A stretch of 64,000 nucleotides of DNA from Paludibacteraceae bacterium. Its GTDB lineage: Bacteria; Bacteroidota; Bacteroidia; Bacteroidales; Paludibacteraceae. The notes beneath the pieces are model-generated. The model saw nothing but the letters and a program-made list of their open reading frames with translations. It was not told the origin of the DNA and did no database searches. Position numbers and translations under genes: made by a program. Shown in pieces: positions 16,847-26,127 of the stretch (positions are counted from its first letter, which is position 1; every line of letters begins with the position of its first letter). Location of the stretch: positions 30,499-94,498 of the forward strand of contig JAKSKZ010000010.1 of NCBI GenBank assembly GCA_024401475.1, given 5' to 3'.

Positions 16847-16941
16847 GATAATGTTTTTTGATTGCATAATATATCCATTGGACTTTTTATTGCTTTTTTA
16901 CCTTTTTTTTGATATTTGAAGAACATCTCATGATGATTTTG

Positions 16942-16949
16942 TATATTTG
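16942..16949 (+). promoter_or_regulatory. -7 promoter element of the DUF6057 gene
   Basis: TATATTTG, exact consensus, with TTTG at 16915-16918 as a possible -33 element; leader about 40 nt. Confidence 0.55.
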
Positions 16950-16990
16950 TTCCTCAAAGTCGTATTGAAGTTAATAGAAAAAATTTAAAT

Positions 16991-18742
16991 ATGGAAGTTA
17001 GGTCCAATAAAATTACCCTTTTATTCGCAAGATTGTTATTCTTGCTATTCGCTTTTCTTTTTTTAGGGGTATACAATTATGAGTTTTTATACAAGACTCA
17101 AAACGTATCTTATTTCGTTTTTTCCAGTGCTTTGTTTGAAGAGGTGATGGATCAGTCCGGAGGTTTGTTGATTTATGTGTCTGATTTTTTGACTCAGTTT
17201 CTTTATTACCCAATTTTTGGAGCAGCTATACTTGCTCTGTTGCTTTCTGGTTTGGAATTGCTAATCGCTAAGTTGACGAAAAGTGTAGTGATTTCATTCG
17301 CCTCTGTTGGTCTGGTGTTGTTGGCGCAAACATCGGTAGGGTACGCTATTTATGATAATTTCCGTAGTTCTTTTGTCTTCTCATTGCTTTTGGGATGTTA
17401 TTCTGCAGTGTGTTTGTCTATGGCGTATCAAAAGTTTTCATCGAGAAAATATGCAGCATATTTGATATTGTTTTTGGCTGCCATTGCTTATTTCTTTATA
17501 GGTATCTATGCTTGTGTGGCCATCTTGTTTATTTCGATTTCTACGCTGATAAAGAAAGAGGAGCAAATGCAGATTAAGTTTTTGGTGGGTGTCGGTCTTT
17601 GCTTTGTCTTACCTTTTGTAGCATCGAGCATATATCACGAGGATTTCTCGTCTACAATTTTTGCTCCCGTGCCAGTTCCATATTTCTTGAATTTGTTCGT
17701 TCTTTCGATGATTACGATGCTTTTGTTGGCATTGAATCCTCTTTTTGCCGAAAAGATACAATCATTTGAGAATCGATTCCCTCAAAAATGGGCGCCGTAT
17801 GTCCCTCTCTTGTGGTTATTAGCGTTGATTCTCCTTGCTTATCGTGATTGTGAATATAATGCGGAGTTGAAGATGCAACGTTTGGCAGAGAGTCATCAAT
17901 GGGATGAATTATTAAAGGTAGCAGATGAGGTGGAGCATCCAACGTCGACTATTTTTGCTTACCGGGCTATTGCTCTTTCTTGCAAAGGAACTCTTTCGAA
18001 AAATTTGTTTAAATACCCCTGCGATTTTAAACATGTGAAAACCAATTATGTGTCGGAGCAGCCTCGTTATTTTGAGGACATTTTCTTGTATGCTTCGTTT
18101 ATCAATAACTCATACCTCTGGTCAATGGAATTCTGGTGTACGACGGGTTATTCCTTCGAACATTTGAAGAAAATGACCATTTGTTCGTTGTTGAATGGAG
18201 AACCGACTTTGGCTAATAAGTATATTCAGGTGATGAAACAAAGTTTGTTCCAACGAAATTGGGCACAGGAATATGAAGAGTATGTGGGCAATCTTGACAA
18301 GATGCTTGCTAAATATCCAGAATTGGCAGAGGTGAAGGCTAATTTGCCGAAACAGAAGGCTATCTGTACCCTTGATCCTATTCGAAAGGTTTATTCCAAT
18401 CTCTCCTTTCTCTCTAATAAAAATGCCGAGAGGAGACTTTTGGCCGACTTGTATAATAGAAATATGAAGGCTTTCTTGAAAGATATCCATCAGTCTCGGG
18501 TCATCTATTCAAAGACGGATGCTCCCGATTGTATTAAAGAGGCTTTGATTTTTTGTGCCATGCGACAGAAAAATCCTTCATTGTTGAAAGGTTTTAACGT
18601 GAATCAAAAGATGCTCAACGAGGTTCAATCATTTTTTATGAAGTTGCAACAATATAGTAATGCGGGGGAAGCAAAGGAGACTGGTGCTTTTGATAAATAT
18701 AAAGGCCGTTATTGTTACTACTATGTATTTGCTAATAATTAA
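16991..18742 (+). CDS. DUF6057-type multi-spanning membrane protein
   Basis: 583 residues. The first about 290 residues hold about nine hydrophobic helices (for example LLFARLLFLLFAFLFLGVY, FGAAILALLLSGLELLIA, VPYFLNLFVLSMITMLLLAL, YVPLLWLLALILLAY). The rest is a soluble, helical, TPR-like region (ECNAELKMQRLAESHQWDEL onward in pattern). I recognise it as the Bacteroidota DUF6057 family, whose role is not known. Ten nucleotides downstream begins a haem-binding TolB-like lipoprotein, a pairing that suggests one envelope complex. Confidence 0.65.
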   Translation: MEVRSNKITLLFARLLFLLFAFLFLGVYNYEFLYKTQNVSYFVFSSALFEEVMDQSGGLLIYVSDFLTQFLYYPIFGAAILALLLSGLELLIAKLTKSVVISFASVGLVLLAQTSVGYAIYDNFRSSFVFSLLLGCYSAVCLSMAYQKFSSRKYAAYLILFLAAIAYFFIGIYACVAILFISISTLIKKEEQMQIKFLVGVGLCFVLPFVASSIYHEDFSSTIFAPVPVPYFLNLFVLSMITMLLLALNPLFAEKIQSFENRFPQKWAPYVPLLWLLALILLAYRDCEYNAELKMQRLAESHQWDELLKVADEVEHPTSTIFAYRAIALSCKGTLSKNLFKYPCDFKHVKTNYVSEQPRYFEDIFLYASFINNSYLWSMEFWCTTGYSFEHLKKMTICSLLNGEPTLANKYIQVMKQSLFQRNWAQEYEEYVGNLDKMLAKYPELAEVKANLPKQKAICTLDPIRKVYSNLSFLSNKNAERRLLADLYNRNMKAFLKDIHQSRVIYSKTDAPDCIKEALIFCAMRQKNPSLLKGFNVNQKMLNEVQSFFMKLQQYSNAGEAKETGAFDKYKGRYCYYYVFANN

Positions 18743-18752
18743 ATAGAATTAT

Positions 18753-20324
18753 ATGGATTTTGCTAGATATGGTCGTTTGTTTAAAGCGAGTTGCATTCTA
18801 TGTGGCTTCTTGTTAACTGGGTGTTCTGACCGTTTGCCGGATAATTTCAAGACTTCGGATTTAGATGTTCATATCTATCCCGATTATACGAATGTGGTGA
18901 TGCCTTACAACATCTCTCCGATGAATTTTGTTGTGAAGGAGGAGGGCAAGGCTTGTGTTTTGAAAATTGAGGATGAGAGACACGAAACAATTGTTGTCTC
19001 TGCCGATGCTGATAAAAAAGTGACCATTCCATTGAAGAAATGGCAGAAGATGCTTGACGATAATAAGGGTAAGTCGATAACCTTCACGGTATATGTCCAA
19101 AAGCCACAGGGCGATTGGGTGGCTTATAACTCATTTAGTAATAAAATCTCGGAGGAGCCGATTGATCCGTATATCACTTACCGATTGATTGAACCTTCTT
19201 ATATGAGTACAGGCATCATCGGCCTTTATCAGTTGGATTTGCGTACGGATGAGCAAACTTGCATCATCAACAACCATAGGATGAAGAAGAAGGTAAACCA
19301 ATATAGAGAGCAAAGTTGTGTGAATTGTCATACCAACCAACGCAATAAGCCACAAAACACCTCTTTCTATTATCGTGGTGCTGGTGGTGGTTTGATTTTG
19401 ACCTACGAGGGTAAAACTTATAAGGTGAATACGAAAGCGGGTGATATGTATGCTGGTACGGTCTATACGTCTTGGCACCCTGATCTTCCGTTCATTGCGT
19501 TCTCCACGAATATTATTCGCCAAAGCTTCCCTAATGTGGGAACGGAGAAGGTTTTCCCGTATGATTTCCGCGGTGATTTGGTCCTTTACGATATAGAGAA
19601 GAATGAGATAACCAATATCTTGAGAACTTGGGATAAGCTGGAGTCTTTCCCTTACTGGTCGAACGACGGAAAGATGCTTTACTACTGTTCTTCAGATTCT
19701 CTGATGCGCAGTCCTGAGGATTTGGAGCGTATTAAATACGATTTAAAGCGTATCCCGTTTGATGCGGCTACGAAGACGTGGGGCGAGCCAGAGATGGTTT
19801 ATCAAGCCTCTAAGCAAAACCTTTCTGCAACGCATCCGCGAACCTCTCCTGATGGTAAGTTTATGGTTTTTGCTTTGGGAGAGTATAGTTCAAATGCTTA
19901 TACACAACGAATCGCGGATCTATACATCATGAATCTTGCCAACAACGAGGTGAGAAGAATGGACGAGGTGAATAGTTCCGAAAGTGATTGTTATCATTCT
20001 TGGTCGTCGGATAGTCATTGGATGATGTTCGTTACTCGTCGTGATGATGCCAATTATGGCCGACCATACTTTACATATATCGATGAAAAGGGCGTTGGCT
20101 CCAAACCATTTGCATTGCCTCATACCGATCCGTATTATGATTTGGAGTTGATGGAGAGTTACAATGCTCCTGAATTTTCGAAGGCTCCTGTTGCCAAAAC
20201 TAGAGCCGATTATGAGGATGTGATTTTTAATACGGAAACGATTAACGCCACTTTTGGTTCTGAAATAGTGCCAGTTGACTCTGTCGATTCTTATTCTGGT
20301 GCTTCTAGGGTACTGAAGTATTGA
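18753..20324 (+). CDS. TolB-like beta-propeller lipoprotein with a c-type haem motif
   Basis: 523 residues. Lipobox LLTGC (about Cys 24). The first about 130 residues are beta-rich, followed by one c-type haem site SCVNCHTNQRN (CxxCH, about 190-194). PD40/WD40-like TolB blades follow, with repeats such as YWSNDGKMLYYCSSD, HPRTSPDGKFMVFAL and HSWSSDSHWMMFVTR. Haem attachment requires the Ccm/Ccs machinery outside the cytoplasm, consistent with the lipoprotein signal. It probably forms a redox or sensing unit with the DUF6057 membrane protein immediately upstream. No enzyme activity can be named. Confidence 0.75.
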   Translation: MDFARYGRLFKASCILCGFLLTGCSDRLPDNFKTSDLDVHIYPDYTNVVMPYNISPMNFVVKEEGKACVLKIEDERHETIVVSADADKKVTIPLKKWQKMLDDNKGKSITFTVYVQKPQGDWVAYNSFSNKISEEPIDPYITYRLIEPSYMSTGIIGLYQLDLRTDEQTCIINNHRMKKKVNQYREQSCVNCHTNQRNKPQNTSFYYRGAGGGLILTYEGKTYKVNTKAGDMYAGTVYTSWHPDLPFIAFSTNIIRQSFPNVGTEKVFPYDFRGDLVLYDIEKNEITNILRTWDKLESFPYWSNDGKMLYYCSSDSLMRSPEDLERIKYDLKRIPFDAATKTWGEPEMVYQASKQNLSATHPRTSPDGKFMVFALGEYSSNAYTQRIADLYIMNLANNEVRRMDEVNSSESDCYHSWSSDSHWMMFVTRRDDANYGRPYFTYIDEKGVGSKPFALPHTDPYYDLELMESYNAPEFSKAPVAKTRADYEDVIFNTETINATFGSEIVPVDSVDSYSGASRVLKY

Positions 20325-20337
20325 TTAGATTGAGGAT

Positions 20338-23300
20338 ATGGCAATGAATTTGACAGACTTGATGGATGTGTTTAAGACGCATCCTCAGTTGTCCCTCCTT
20401 TCTGAGTGGATTATAGGGAAGGAGTCAAGTCTCTATGTCAGGGGAATGGAAGGTTCTTTAAAATCCTTCGTTTTCGCCTATCTGTATGGGTTGGCTCCGT
20501 GCAGTCTTTTCTTCGTGATGAATGATTCTGATGATGCCGCCTATTTCTATAATGACCTTGCCCAAATATTAGGGAAGGAGAAGGTTTTGTTTTTCCCTTC
20601 TTCCTATAAACGAGCTGTTAAGTATGGCCAGAAAGATTCGGCCAATGAGGTGCTTCGAACGGAAGCCCTTGCCGCTTTGGAATCGCATGAGAAGCTAATA
20701 GTCGTTTCTTATCCTGAGGCAATATCGGAGTTGGTTGTCTCTTCAAAAGAGTTGAATCAGAAGACATTGCAGTTGAATGTCGGACTTTCGGTTGACATGC
20801 AGTTCTTGGTTTCGACTTTGGATGAATTCGGCTTTTCAAGGGTGGATTTCGTGTATGAACCAGGGCAATATTCGGTCAGAGGTAGTTTGTTGGATATCTT
20901 TTCTTATTCATGTGAATATCCTTTCCGTATCGACTTTTTTGGTGATGAGGTAGATTCTATTCGTACGTTTGACATTGAAAATCAATTGTCGAAGGATAAG
21001 AAGGAGAGCATTTCCATAGTCCCGAATGTTCATCAGAAAGAGTCAACAACGGTATCTTTGCTTAGATTCTTGGATAAGCGGACAATCTTGGGCTTTAACG
21101 ATTTCGGTTTCGTTTATGACCGGGTCACTAAATATTTCGATGAATCGGATGATCGTTCCTTGTTGATGGAACCTTCTGATTATTGGGCGGCTGTCGCCTC
21201 GTTTCGTCGGTTAGAGTTTGGTTTCCATGCATGGGATGATTCTATCCCGAAGGTTGAGTTCTCGTCTCAGCCTCAACCGCTATTCCATAAGAATTTCGAT
21301 TTGGCCAGTGCTCATTTCAAAGAGATGATGCAAGATGGCTATCAGATATATGTTTTGAGTGATAGTTTGCGTCAGACGGAGCGTTTGCAGAATATCTTCG
21401 ATGATAGGGGCGATAAAGTCACTTTCCAACCTGTGTTGAAGACCATACACGAAGGTTTCTTCGATAGAGATTTGAAGGTCTGCTGTTATACCGACCACCA
21501 ATTTTTTGATCGTTTCCATAAATACAATCTTCGTTCGGATAGGGCAAGAGAGGGGCGAGTGGCTCTTACACTCAAGGAATTGAGCAATTTCCAAATTGGC
21601 GATTATGTGGTGCATATCAATCATGGTGTCGGTCGTTTTGGAGGTTTGATGACTACGGATGTGAATGGAAAGAAGCAGGAGGTCATAAAAATTATTTATA
21701 AGGATGACGACCTTTTGTTTGTCAGCATTCACTCTCTTCATAAAATTTCTCGCTATAAAGGCAAAGAGGGAGATCCTCCTCGCATCAACAAGCTGGGTTC
21801 TGGTTCTTGGCAGGCGTTGAAAGAGAAGACCAAGAAGAAGGTTAAGGATATAGCCAGGGATTTGATTCTGCTTTATTCCAAGCGTCGTTCGGAGAAAGGT
21901 TTCTCCTTCTCTCCGGATAGTTTCTTGCAGTCGGAGTTGGAGGCTTCATTCTTTTATGAAGATACGCCAGATCAAGTGAAAGCCACGGCTGACGTGAAGC
22001 ATGACATGGAACGTGATATGCCGATGGATCGCCTCATTTGTGGTGATGTGGGCTTCGGAAAGACGGAGATTGCTGTTCGTGCGGCATTTAAGGCTGTTTC
22101 GGATAACAAACAGGTGGCTGTGTTGGTGCCGACTACCGTCTTGGCTCTGCAGCATTACAAGACGTTTAGCGAACGATTGAAGGGATTCCCTTGTCGTGTG
22201 GATTACTTGAGTCGCTCTCGTAAATCGAAAGATGTGCGGGGAATTATAAAGGATTTACAAGACGGAAACATTAATGTTTTGATTGGAACGCATAAACTGA
22301 TAGGCAAGGAGGTTAAATTTAAAGACTTGGGCTTGTTGGTGATTGACGAGGAACAGAAGTTCGGTGTCTCTGTAAAGGAGAAAATTCGTCAGATGAAGGT
22401 CAATGTGGACACGTTGACGTTGACGGCTACGCCGATACCACGAACGCTCCAGTTCTCTTTGATGGGTGCTCGCGACCTTTCTGTGATGCGCACGCCTCCG
22501 CCCAATCGTTATCCAATCCAGACGGAATTACACTCTTTCAATGAGGATATAATTCGTGAAGCAATTCAATACGAGATAGATAGAAACGGGCAAGTCTTTT
22601 TCATCAACAACCGAATACAGAACTTGGAAGAGTTGCGTGTATTGGTCAATCGTTTGGTGCCAGAGGCAAGGGTGGCGATTGGTCATGGACAGATGTCGGG
22701 TGAAGAGTTGGAAAAGGTCATTGTCGATTTCTTGGATTATGAGTATGACGTCCTGATTGCTACGAGTATCGTAGAGTCTGGTGTCGATATTTCCAATTGT
22801 AATACCATCATTATCAATAATGCCCATCATTTTGGATTGAGCGAGTTGCATCAGTTGCGTGGTCGCGTGGGAAGAAGCAATCGTCGTGCCTTCTGTTATT
22901 TGCTTTCGCCTCCATTGTCTGGATTGACGACGGATGCCCGAAGAAGACTCCAAGCCATCGAGAGTTTTTCGGATCTGGGCAGCGGTTTCAATATTGCAAT
23001 GCAGGATTTGGATATTCGTGGCGCAGGAAATCTTTTGGGGGCGGAACAGAGCGGTTTCATCGCAGATTTGGGATATGAGACCTACCAAAAGGTCTTGACC
23101 GAGGCCGTGATGGAATTGAAGGAAGACGAGTTTGCCGAACTTTATGAAGAAGAGAAGGCGGAAAATGGTGAGGACGGCATCTATGTCTATGATTGTCAGA
23201 TGGAGACCGACATGGAGTTGATGTTCCCTTCCGATTATATCGAGAGCGTTTCGGAGAGAATGAATCTCTATCGCGAATTGGATAATGTGAAGGATGAAGC

Positions 23301-23646
23301 AGCTTTGAAGGCCTACGAGTCAAGATTGCAAGACCGATTCGGTAAATTGCCTCAGGAGGCTTTGAATTTGCTACAGTTGGTGCGATTGCGTTGGCTGGCT
23401 ATATCGTTGGGTTTTGAGCGTATGACGTTGAAAAACGAGCGTATGATTGGGTATTTCGTCATGGAGGATGATTCTCCATACTATCAATCTAAGGCTTTTG
23501 GCAAGATACTCTCTTATTTCCAATCGCACGCCATTCGTTGTAAATTGAGGGAACAAACAGGTAAGCGTTCCATCGTTTTTTCTGATGTTCGTTCGATTAA
23601 TGAGGCCTACAACATATTGGATACAATAGAGCATTCCACAATATGA
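20338..23646 (+). CDS. mfd: Transcription-repair coupling factor Mfd
   Basis: 1102 residues, normal length. N-terminal UvrB-homology region (about 1-330). RNA-polymerase-interacting domain from about 415 (FQIGDYVVHINHGVGRFGGL). SF2 translocase: Walker A CGDVGFGKTEIAVRAAFK (about 560), DEEQ box (VIDEEQKFGV), TATPIPRTLQFSLMGARDL, and the TRG/motif VI region ESGVDISNCNTIIINNAHHF then LRGRVGRSNRRAFCYLL. C-terminal D7 region (about 950-1100). It removes stalled RNA polymerase and recruits UvrA. It begins 13 nt after the TolB-like gene and may be read from that transcript. Confidence 0.97.
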   Translation: MAMNLTDLMDVFKTHPQLSLLSEWIIGKESSLYVRGMEGSLKSFVFAYLYGLAPCSLFFVMNDSDDAAYFYNDLAQILGKEKVLFFPSSYKRAVKYGQKDSANEVLRTEALAALESHEKLIVVSYPEAISELVVSSKELNQKTLQLNVGLSVDMQFLVSTLDEFGFSRVDFVYEPGQYSVRGSLLDIFSYSCEYPFRIDFFGDEVDSIRTFDIENQLSKDKKESISIVPNVHQKESTTVSLLRFLDKRTILGFNDFGFVYDRVTKYFDESDDRSLLMEPSDYWAAVASFRRLEFGFHAWDDSIPKVEFSSQPQPLFHKNFDLASAHFKEMMQDGYQIYVLSDSLRQTERLQNIFDDRGDKVTFQPVLKTIHEGFFDRDLKVCCYTDHQFFDRFHKYNLRSDRAREGRVALTLKELSNFQIGDYVVHINHGVGRFGGLMTTDVNGKKQEVIKIIYKDDDLLFVSIHSLHKISRYKGKEGDPPRINKLGSGSWQALKEKTKKKVKDIARDLILLYSKRRSEKGFSFSPDSFLQSELEASFFYEDTPDQVKATADVKHDMERDMPMDRLICGDVGFGKTEIAVRAAFKAVSDNKQVAVLVPTTVLALQHYKTFSERLKGFPCRVDYLSRSRKSKDVRGIIKDLQDGNINVLIGTHKLIGKEVKFKDLGLLVIDEEQKFGVSVKEKIRQMKVNVDTLTLTATPIPRTLQFSLMGARDLSVMRTPPPNRYPIQTELHSFNEDIIREAIQYEIDRNGQVFFINNRIQNLEELRVLVNRLVPEARVAIGHGQMSGEELEKVIVDFLDYEYDVLIATSIVESGVDISNCNTIIINNAHHFGLSELHQLRGRVGRSNRRAFCYLLSPPLSGLTTDARRRLQAIESFSDLGSGFNIAMQDLDIRGAGNLLGAEQSGFIADLGYETYQKVLTEAVMELKEDEFAELYEEEKAENGEDGIYVYDCQMETDMELMFPSDYIESVSERMNLYRELDNVKDEAALKAYESRLQDRFGKLPQEALNLLQLVRLRWLAISLGFERMTLKNERMIGYFVMEDDSPYYQSKAFGKILSYFQSHAIRCKLREQTGKRSIVFSDVRSINEAYNILDTIEHSTI

Positions 23647-23752
23647 CTTATAAGAATTTGATATAGATTGATTTATGCGATGAAATGGGAGATTTTGATG
23701 ATGTTGGAAGTTGTTATGTCTCTTATTTTCAGACTGATTTAATGATTGCTAT

Positions 23753-23769
23753 TTTAGAATGATTCTAAA
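23753..23769. promoter_or_regulatory. 7-1-7 palindrome of Fur/PerR type upstream of ferredoxin
   Basis: TTTAGAAT-G-ATTCTAAA is a perfect palindrome with one central base; its core TTAGAAT-G-ATTCTAA has the 7-1-7 layout of Fur-superfamily boxes. It lies about 47 bp upstream of the ferredoxin -7 element. The protein that binds it is not in the window; assignment is by shape only. Confidence 0.45.
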
Positions 23770-23815
23770 TTGTGCAAAAAGAGTCCAAACTATTTCAAAT
23801 GCATTTAGAAATATC

Positions 23816-23823
23816 TATATTTG
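23816..23823 (+). promoter_or_regulatory. -7 promoter element of the ferredoxin gene
   Basis: TATATTTG, exact consensus, about 38 nt before the ATG at 23861. Confidence 0.6.
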
Positions 23824-23860
23824 CGTTGTCTTACGATTTATTAATTTAAATTCTATTATT

Positions 23861-24031
23861 ATGGCTTACGTAATTAGTGAAGATTGTGTTGCATGTGGAA
23901 CATGTATTGGTGAGTGTCCTGCAGGAGCTATCTCTGAAGGCGATATCTACAAGATTGATGCAGATGCTTGTGCTGATTGTGGTACTTGTGCAGATGTTTG
24001 TCCTTCTGGTGCAATTAATCCAGCAGAATAA
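23861..24031 (+). CDS. 2[4Fe-4S] ferredoxin
   Basis: 56 residues starting MAYVISEDCVACGTC at 23861; the longer frame from 23759 would run through the promoter and is rejected. Two CxxCxxCxxxCP cluster motifs (CVACGTCIGECP and CADCGTCADVCP) give the classical clostridial-type fold with two cubane clusters. A small soluble electron carrier for pyruvate- or indolepyruvate-type oxidoreductases; the IorA of this window lacks its own ferredoxin domain and could use it (inference). Codon use suggests high expression. Its own promoter, a Fur-type palindrome and its own terminator make it a regulated single-gene unit. Confidence 0.95.
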   Translation: MAYVISEDCVACGTCIGECPAGAISEGDIYKIDADACADCGTCADVCPSGAINPAE

Positions 24032-24054
24032 TCAATCTCTAAAAAACAAAAATG

Positions 24055-24082
24055 GGGGCGTTCTTTTGAATGCCCCTTTTTT
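24055..24082 (+). terminator. Rho-independent terminator after ferredoxin
   Basis: GGGGCGTTC (24055-24063) pairs with GAATGCCCC (24068-24076) with one G-T wobble, followed by six T. Confidence 0.85.
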
Positions 24083-24119
24083 GTATATTTACATAGCATA
24101 ATTACCAAATAGAATAGAA

Positions 24120-25127
24120 ATGAGAAGAGAACAGAATTTTTCCCTTTTGAAATATAACACATTCGGAATTGATGTTAATTGCCGTGAGTTTTTCGAGTAT
24201 GAAGAGTTGGATGAGTTGATGGATTTTGTCTCGTCGGGAGCTTTGGTGGGCAAGCGTTGGATGCATATTGGAGGCGGAAGCAATCTGTTGTTTTTGTCCG
24301 ATTTTGACGGCGTGGTGCTTCACTCTCAAATGAATCAAATGGCAATCGTTGATCAAGGCGATATCTCTATATCCGTTGGGTCGGGTGTTGTTTGGGATGA
24401 TTTTGTTGATTTTTGTGTCGCTAATCACTTTGCAGGAGTTGAAAACCTATCCCTTATTCCTGGCGAAGTGGGCGCCTCTGCGGTGCAAAATATTGGAGCT
24501 TATGGCGTTGAGGCAAAGGACGTGATTCTCAGGGTTACAGCTTTGAATGTTGAGGATGGGAAAATTTATAAATTTTCGAATGAGGAGTGCTGTTTTGGCT
24601 ATCGTGATAGTTTTTTTAAGCATCATCCCGAATATATAATCATCAATGTGAATTTTTTGTTGAAGAAAGAATCTGATTATCAATATAACATCTCATACGG
24701 AAATTTGCAGAAGGCCTTGCAGCCAGGCGAAGCGTTGTCGCTTGCATCGATAAGGAATGCGATAATAAATGTGCGTAATTCTAAGTTGCCCGATCCGAAA
24801 GAGATTGGTAGTGCGGGCAGTTTTTTCAAAAATCCGATTGTGGATCGTGCTGTATATGAGGCTTTGGTGAAAGATTATCCAAAAATGCCGTTCTATGAAT
24901 TGCCCGATGAAAAGGTGAAAATTCCAGCAGGATGGTTGATCGAGCAATGTGGCTGGAAGGGCAAACAGGTTGGCAATGCGGGTGTCTATGAAAAACAGGC
25001 GTTAGTGCTTGTTAATAGAGGAGGAGCCAATGGCGCGGAGGTTTGGCATTTAGCAGAGCAGATAGTGGCTTCTGTTCGTGAGAAATTCAATATCTCAATT
25101 TCTCCTGAGGTTTGTGTGGTTAAATAA
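24120..25127 (+). CDS. murB: UDP-N-acetylmuramate dehydrogenase MurB
   Basis: 335 residues. N-terminal FAD-binding region with KYNTFGID and the segment MHIGGGSNLLFLSDFDGVVLH (quoted in part: GGGSNLLF, about 58-65). The catalytic core has GAYGVE and CCFGYRDSFFK (the reducing Ser/Cys region SFF at about 163-167). The C-terminal block is GSAGSFFKNP and AGWLIEQCGWKGKQVGNAGVYEKQALVLVN. It reduces enolpyruvyl-UDP-GlcNAc to UDP-MurNAc for peptidoglycan. Type I, E. coli-like layout. A near-consensus -7 (TATATTTA at 24084-24091) overlaps the tail of the ferredoxin terminator. The IS1595-type transposon begins 7 bp after the stop, including target duplication. Confidence 0.95.
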   Translation: MRREQNFSLLKYNTFGIDVNCREFFEYEELDELMDFVSSGALVGKRWMHIGGGSNLLFLSDFDGVVLHSQMNQMAIVDQGDISISVGSGVVWDDFVDFCVANHFAGVENLSLIPGEVGASAVQNIGAYGVEAKDVILRVTALNVEDGKIYKFSNEECCFGYRDSFFKHHPEYIIINVNFLLKKESDYQYNISYGNLQKALQPGEALSLASIRNAIINVRNSKLPDPKEIGSAGSFFKNPIVDRAVYEALVKDYPKMPFYELPDEKVKIPAGWLIEQCGWKGKQVGNAGVYEKQALVLVNRGGANGAEVWHLAEQIVASVREKFNISISPEVCVVK

Positions 25128-25133
25128 TTTTTT
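25125..25133 (+). repeat. Target-site duplication, left copy
   Basis: TAATTTTTT immediately outside the left terminal inverted repeat; identical to 28282-28290 outside the right one. Confidence 0.75.
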
Positions 25134-25153
25134 CGGAATTATCCACTTTAAAC

Positions 25154-25184
25154 TTGTAAAATTTATATTCCTTCCTTATATTTG
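25154..25184 (+). promoter_or_regulatory. Promoter of the IS1595 transposase operon
   Basis: TTG at 25154-25156 and TATATTTG at 25177-25184, 20 bp apart, match the Bacteroidota -33/-7 layout. The -33 lies in the terminal inverted repeat, so transposase bound to the end could repress it (inference). Confidence 0.6.
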
Positions 25185-25209
25185 CAATGTTTAATCAATT
25201 CTAAATCAG

Positions 25210-26127
25210 ATGAATTTCTTAGAATTCACAAGAAGATTTTCTTCAGAAGATGATGCGATAGATTTTATCGTTGCAAAAAAATACAGAGGCGGATATATCT
25301 GCCCTAATTGTGGAAGCGTGCATAAAGGCATCTATCATCAAAAGTATGATAGAAGAAAGTTGTATTGTAACAACTGCAAGAGTGAGTTTTCTGCTTTAGC
25401 CGGCACAATTTTTGAAAACACACATATAGATTTGAGAATATGGCTATACGCTATTAATCTTGTAGTGGTTTCAAAGAAAGGAATTAGTGCTTCGCAACTC
25501 CAGAGAGAAACTGGAATTGGGTCATATCGTTCTGCATGGCGAATGCTGCATCAGATAAGAGGTTGTATGGGAAAAGCATCATACAAAGATATGTTTGACA
25601 CTCTGGTTGAAATTGATGAAACTTATGTAGGAGGAAAACCACGAAAGAATAATCAGCTCTCCTCTACCAATTCCAAGAGAGGAAGAGGGACTGTCAAGAT
25701 CCCTGTTATTGGAGTGAAGGAACGTAGCACGGGGAAGGTATATGCGAAAGTGGCATTGCCAGATGCGAGTGGGAAACAACTAACAGGAGAACAGTTAATG
25801 GAGGTTCTTGATTCTGTTTGTAAAGAGGGAATTACTGTTATGACTGACCAATTTAGTGGTTACAACATCCTGGATGACAAGACAAAGAATCTCAGAAACT
25901 ATAAAAGAATGAAGGTGGATCATTCTACAGTCTTTTCTCTTGGCAGTGGTCAACATACCAATGGTATTGAAGGCTGTTGGTCGGTTTTAAAGAGGGCTAT
26001 ATTTGGAATTTATCACCACATTTCTGTAAGGCATATGCAGAAATATGTAGATGAATTTTGCTTTAGAATGAACTACAGAGATAGTAATGTGGGATTTAAT
26101 AAAATTGTAGAATTAAGTGTTTTATGA
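25210..26127 (+). CDS. IS1595-family (ISXO2-like) transposase
   Basis: 305 residues, complete. N-terminal zinc ribbon CPNC (31-34) and CNNC (53-56), a helix-turn-helix region (GISASQLQRETGIGSYRSAWRML, about 90-112), then the DDE-type core. Catalytic positions: D in VEIDETYVGGKPRK (about 138), D in VMTDQFSGY (about 216), and the HTNGIEGCWSVLKRAIFG block (about 251-268) that carries the N/E...K part of this family. No frameshift or stop. The last four bases (ATGA) overlap the start of the Panacea gene, giving translational coupling between transposition and the toxin-antitoxin-like pair. Confidence 0.93.
   Translation: MNFLEFTRRFSSEDDAIDFIVAKKYRGGYICPNCGSVHKGIYHQKYDRRKLYCNNCKSEFSALAGTIFENTHIDLRIWLYAINLVVVSKKGISASQLQRETGIGSYRSAWRMLHQIRGCMGKASYKDMFDTLVEIDETYVGGKPRKNNQLSSTNSKRGRGTVKIPVIGVKERSTGKVYAKVALPDASGKQLTGEQLMEVLDSVCKEGITVMTDQFSGYNILDDKTKNLRNYKRMKVDHSTVFSLGSGQHTNGIEGCWSVLKRAIFGIYHHISVRHMQKYVDEFCFRMNYRDSNVGFNKIVELSVL

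Noticed and set aside
23759..23860. N-terminal extension of the ferredoxin to 90 residues
   Set aside because: The extension would overlap the Fur-type palindrome and the -7 promoter; the family start MAYVI at 23861 gives the usual 56 residues.
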